The notes beneath the pieces are model-generated. The model was not told the DNA's origin. It saw only the letters and a list, made by a program, of their open reading frames with translations, and made no database searches. 15,807 bases of DNA from Clostridiales bacterium. Its GTDB lineage: Bacteria > Bacillota > Clostridia > Oscillospirales > Butyricicoccaceae. Both the position numbers and the translations under genes were made by a program. Location of the stretch: contig SFJM01000037.1 in NCBI GenBank assembly GCA_004555915.1, forward strand, positions 1-15,807, read 5' to 3'. This document shows, in pieces, positions 14,008 to 15,807 of this stretch (position 1 is the first letter of the stretch; the number at the start of each line of letters is the position of its first letter).

Positions 14008-15490
14008 CCTGTACCTCCCTTAGGATCCTGATTTGGATCCGTGTTCCCATATATTCTCCCTCACTGTAAATTCTTACGGCATCCTCTGTTCCGTAATACA
14101 TCCGCAGACGATTGATGACATTGGGCAAGCCAATGCCTCTTTCTCCGGCAGGCTGGAACTGCTTGGCAGCCTGCATCAGGCTTTTGATCTTCTGTGCAGA
14201 CATTCCGACTCCATTGTCCTCTATCTCCACAAGAATCAGATCCTCTTCTTCCCTTACGGAAAGACACAGCCGCTTATAACCTTCCAAGCCGCGTATCCCG
14301 TGTTCAATGGCATTTTCCACCAGTGGCTGCAGCACCATGCCCGGAATATGAACCCGCGGCAGCCGTTCCGGATAACAGGCCTGATAATCAATTTCATCCG
14401 CATACCGGGTATTCATAATATAAATATAGCTTTCAACCTGGGTGATCTCTTCCTCCAGCCAGGTTTCCTTTCCATTGTTTCTGGTATTATATCGGAAGAA
14501 ATCCGTCACATTTTCCAAAAAGGCATAGGTTCTGTCTGCATCCTCCATCATGGCAAGCTGTGCGCCGGCATTCATGGTATTATAAAGAAAATGCGGATTG
14601 ATCCGTGCCTGCAGCGCTCCCATTTGCGCATCCTTCAAATGCACTTCCATCAACAGTTTTTCTTCCTTCAGACGGCTTTCTGCCTCCATCTGTTGCCGAA
14701 GCAGCTCAATATAGTCCTGCAGGCTCTGTACCATGCGATTGAATGCGTCACTCACAATGCCTACCTCATCATGGCTCTGCACTTCCAAGGGCTCCAGAGC
14801 AAGGTCACCTTTACCTACCTGTTCTGCATAACCTGCCAGCAACGCAAGCGGCTGTGTGAAATGCTCCAGAAAATACAGCAGCACCATCAAATTAAACACC
14901 AGTACCAACAGGATTTCACAGATACACAAAACCAGTATACGCTGCCGTACCAGTGCCAGAGCATGGTACTGTTCGGTACTTCTGGCAAACAATTCAGTAC
15001 TCAGGCTTTTCAGTTGAATCTGCAGATATTGATAGACTTCTTCCGCCTGCTGATAGGCTTGTCCATATCCTGCAATATCCCGTCCCCGCTTGGCAAGAAT
15101 CGCCTGTTCGGTAAATCCGATCCATGTTTCCCCCAGCGAACGAATATTTTTTTCCTTTAATTTGAGAGAATCATTGGTAGGCCGGTCATTGAAGCCTTCC
15201 ATATATTCCCGAAACTCCGCACTGGCCCGATAATAGCCTTCCAGTTCATCTGTACCTCTGGTATTCAGATATGCATAGACATTGGTCTGGATTTCATCCA
15301 TGGTTGTGGTAATCTGCTGCAAATTCCGGTTGCTGTCATATACAGAATTAACGGTCTTTTCAATCCTGTTGAGATTCACATATGTAATTATATTAACCAT
15401 ACATACAATCATCATAGTCACGCCGAAAATAAGACTGATTTTTTGTCTCAGGGAATAGTATTGCAGATGGGAACTGATCCACTTTCTCAT
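13982..15490 (-). CDS. LytS/YesM-type sensor histidine kinase
   Basis: This 502-residue membrane sensor has two transmembrane helices (about 18-40 and 185-208) flanking an extracytoplasmic domain of about 145 residues that looks largely helical. A HAMP linker follows (about 209-262), then a coiled segment (LRQQMEAESRLKEEKLLME), then the His_kinase domain with phosphoacceptor His300 in ARINPHFLYN. The ATPase domain has QPLVENAIEHGI (388-399), IEDNGVGM (423-430) and GIGLPNVINRL. Only a helical bundle lies outside the cell, with no sugar-binding fold, which fits sensing through a separate binding protein. The ATG at 15490 has GGAGG 7 nt upstream and overlaps the preceding binding-protein stop by 4 nt. 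It should phosphorylate Asp55 of the overlapping regulator. Confidence 0.93.
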   Translation of the reverse strand: MRKWISSHLQYYSLRQKISLIFGVTMMIVCMVNIITYVNLNRIEKTVNSVYDSNRNLQQITTTMDEIQTNVYAYLNTRGTDELEGYYRASAEFREYMEGFNDRPTNDSLKLKEKNIRSLGETWIGFTEQAILAKRGRDIAGYGQAYQQAEEVYQYLQIQLKSLSTELFARSTEQYHALALVRQRILVLCICEILLVLVFNLMVLLYFLEHFTQPLALLAGYAEQVGKGDLALEPLEVQSHDEVGIVSDAFNRMVQSLQDYIELLRQQMEAESRLKEEKLLMEVHLKDAQMGALQARINPHFLYNTMNAGAQLAMMEDADRTYAFLENVTDFFRYNTRNNGKETWLEEEITQVESYIYIMNTRYADEIDYQACYPERLPRVHIPGMVLQPLVENAIEHGIRGLEGYKRLCLSVREEEDLILVEIEDNGVGMSAQKIKSLMQAAKQFQPAGERGIGLPNVINRLRMYYGTEDAVRIYSEGEYMGTRIQIRILREVQDVSDHAGG

Positions 15491-15807
15491 TGTGCTCCCT
15501 CCAGCGTGCTGCGGTAATCCTCTACAGTGTCAATGGTAATCACCTTCAGCGGAATCGAACGGTAGTTGTTCGTCTTTCCATCACATACCAGATCATCCAG
15601 GCATTGGATGCAGCTGCTTCCCAGACGCTGTGCATCCAGTGATACGGAAGCAAAAATACCGCCTTTTTCAATTGCATCCAATATTTCACCGGTTGCATAG
15701 TTTACCAAAAGCTGAACATCCCCTACTTTATTACAATCCACAACCACATGATACGCACCGATGGCTGTGATAGTATTCATACAAATCAAAATATCCGGCG
15801 CATTTTC
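15487..15807 (-). CDS. Sugar-binding protein, C-terminal part (gene continues beyond window)
   Basis: About 106 codons are visible; the frame is open to the right edge, so the N-terminus is missing. An internal TTG at 15789 is not the real start. The sequence reads as the C-terminal lobe of a LacI/RbsB-type periplasmic-binding protein: PDILICMNTITAIGAYHVV, then VQLLVNYATGEILDAIEKGGIFASV with the usual position of a hinge-near Asp/Asn, then the tail IPLKVITIDTVEDY. It is distinct from the two ChvE-like proteins in the window. Its stop overlaps the kinase start (ATGA), so it belongs to the sensing operon and is a second candidate ligand receptor for the kinase. Confidence 0.8.
   Translation of the reverse strand, partial: ENAPDILICMNTITAIGAYHVVVDCNKVGDVQLLVNYATGEILDAIEKGGIFASVSLDAQRLGSSCIQCLDDLVCDGKTNNYRSIPLKVITIDTVEDYRSTLEGAQ

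Noticed and set aside
12301..14031. Long plus-strand open frame (576 codons) opposite the response regulator
   Set aside because: It is antisense to a gene with clear REC and AraC motifs, has no ribosome-binding site and shows a Cys/His/Gln/Phe-rich composition typical of a complementary-strand shadow.
14033..15160. Plus-strand open frame of 375 codons opposite the histidine kinase
   Set aside because: Antisense shadow of a well-supported kinase; the composition is unlike a real protein.
1..15807. CRISPR array, tRNA or rRNA genes
   Set aside because: No regularly spaced repeats and no cloverleaf or ribosomal RNA signature were seen on either strand.

Overview
The window reads as one segment of a sugar-utilisation locus from an anaerobic Gram-positive of the class Clostridia. 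The reasons are the strong GGAGG ribosome-binding sites 4-10 nt before nearly every start, the TTG starts, lipoprotein signal peptides on the binding proteins, and the LytS-type kinase / AraC-type response regulator pair typical of gut Lachnospiraceae and Oscillospiraceae/Butyricicoccaceae. The family or genus cannot be fixed from the sequence alone. Every confident gene lies on the minus strand, so transcription runs from the right end of the window to the left.

Right part (15807 to 11393), a sensing cassette: the C-terminal part of a sugar-binding protein, a two-transmembrane LytS-type histidine kinase, a REC-AraC response regulator and a second periplasmic-type sugar-binding lipoprotein. 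All three junctions overlap (4, 26 and 4 nt), so this is one translationally coupled operon. It is closed by an intrinsic terminator with a UUCG loop at 11353-11380. The second binding protein is visibly a paralogue of the transporter binding protein next door.

Middle part (11191 to 7210), an ABC importer of the multiple-monosaccharide class: ChvE-like binding lipoprotein, MmsA/GguA double ATPase and MmsB/GguB permease, with its own leader region. Stable hairpins without a U tract separate binding protein from ATPase (9989-10013) and permease from the downstream genes (7145-7172). They probably set different mRNA levels for the different parts.

Left part (7117 to 1139), regulator and catabolism: a cupin-AraC regulator, xylulokinase XylB, a DUF4867-like cupin protein, an L-fucose/L-arabinose isomerase-family protein, a small two-helix membrane protein and an aldose 1-epimerase. 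Import, mutarotation, isomerisation and phosphorylation of an aldopentose to a xylulose-5-phosphate-type product would explain most of the set. There is no xylose isomerase, AraA/AraB/AraD set or aldolase in view, so the exact sugar is open. The cupin protein is the most likely carrier of an undescribed catalytic step.

Far left (1138 to 1): about 700 nt with no convincing gene but rich in inverted repeats, including a 135-nt imperfect hairpin that pairs better as a minus-strand RNA. Then come a doubtful 99-codon reading frame and the 5' end of an IS3-type transposase OrfA at the window edge.
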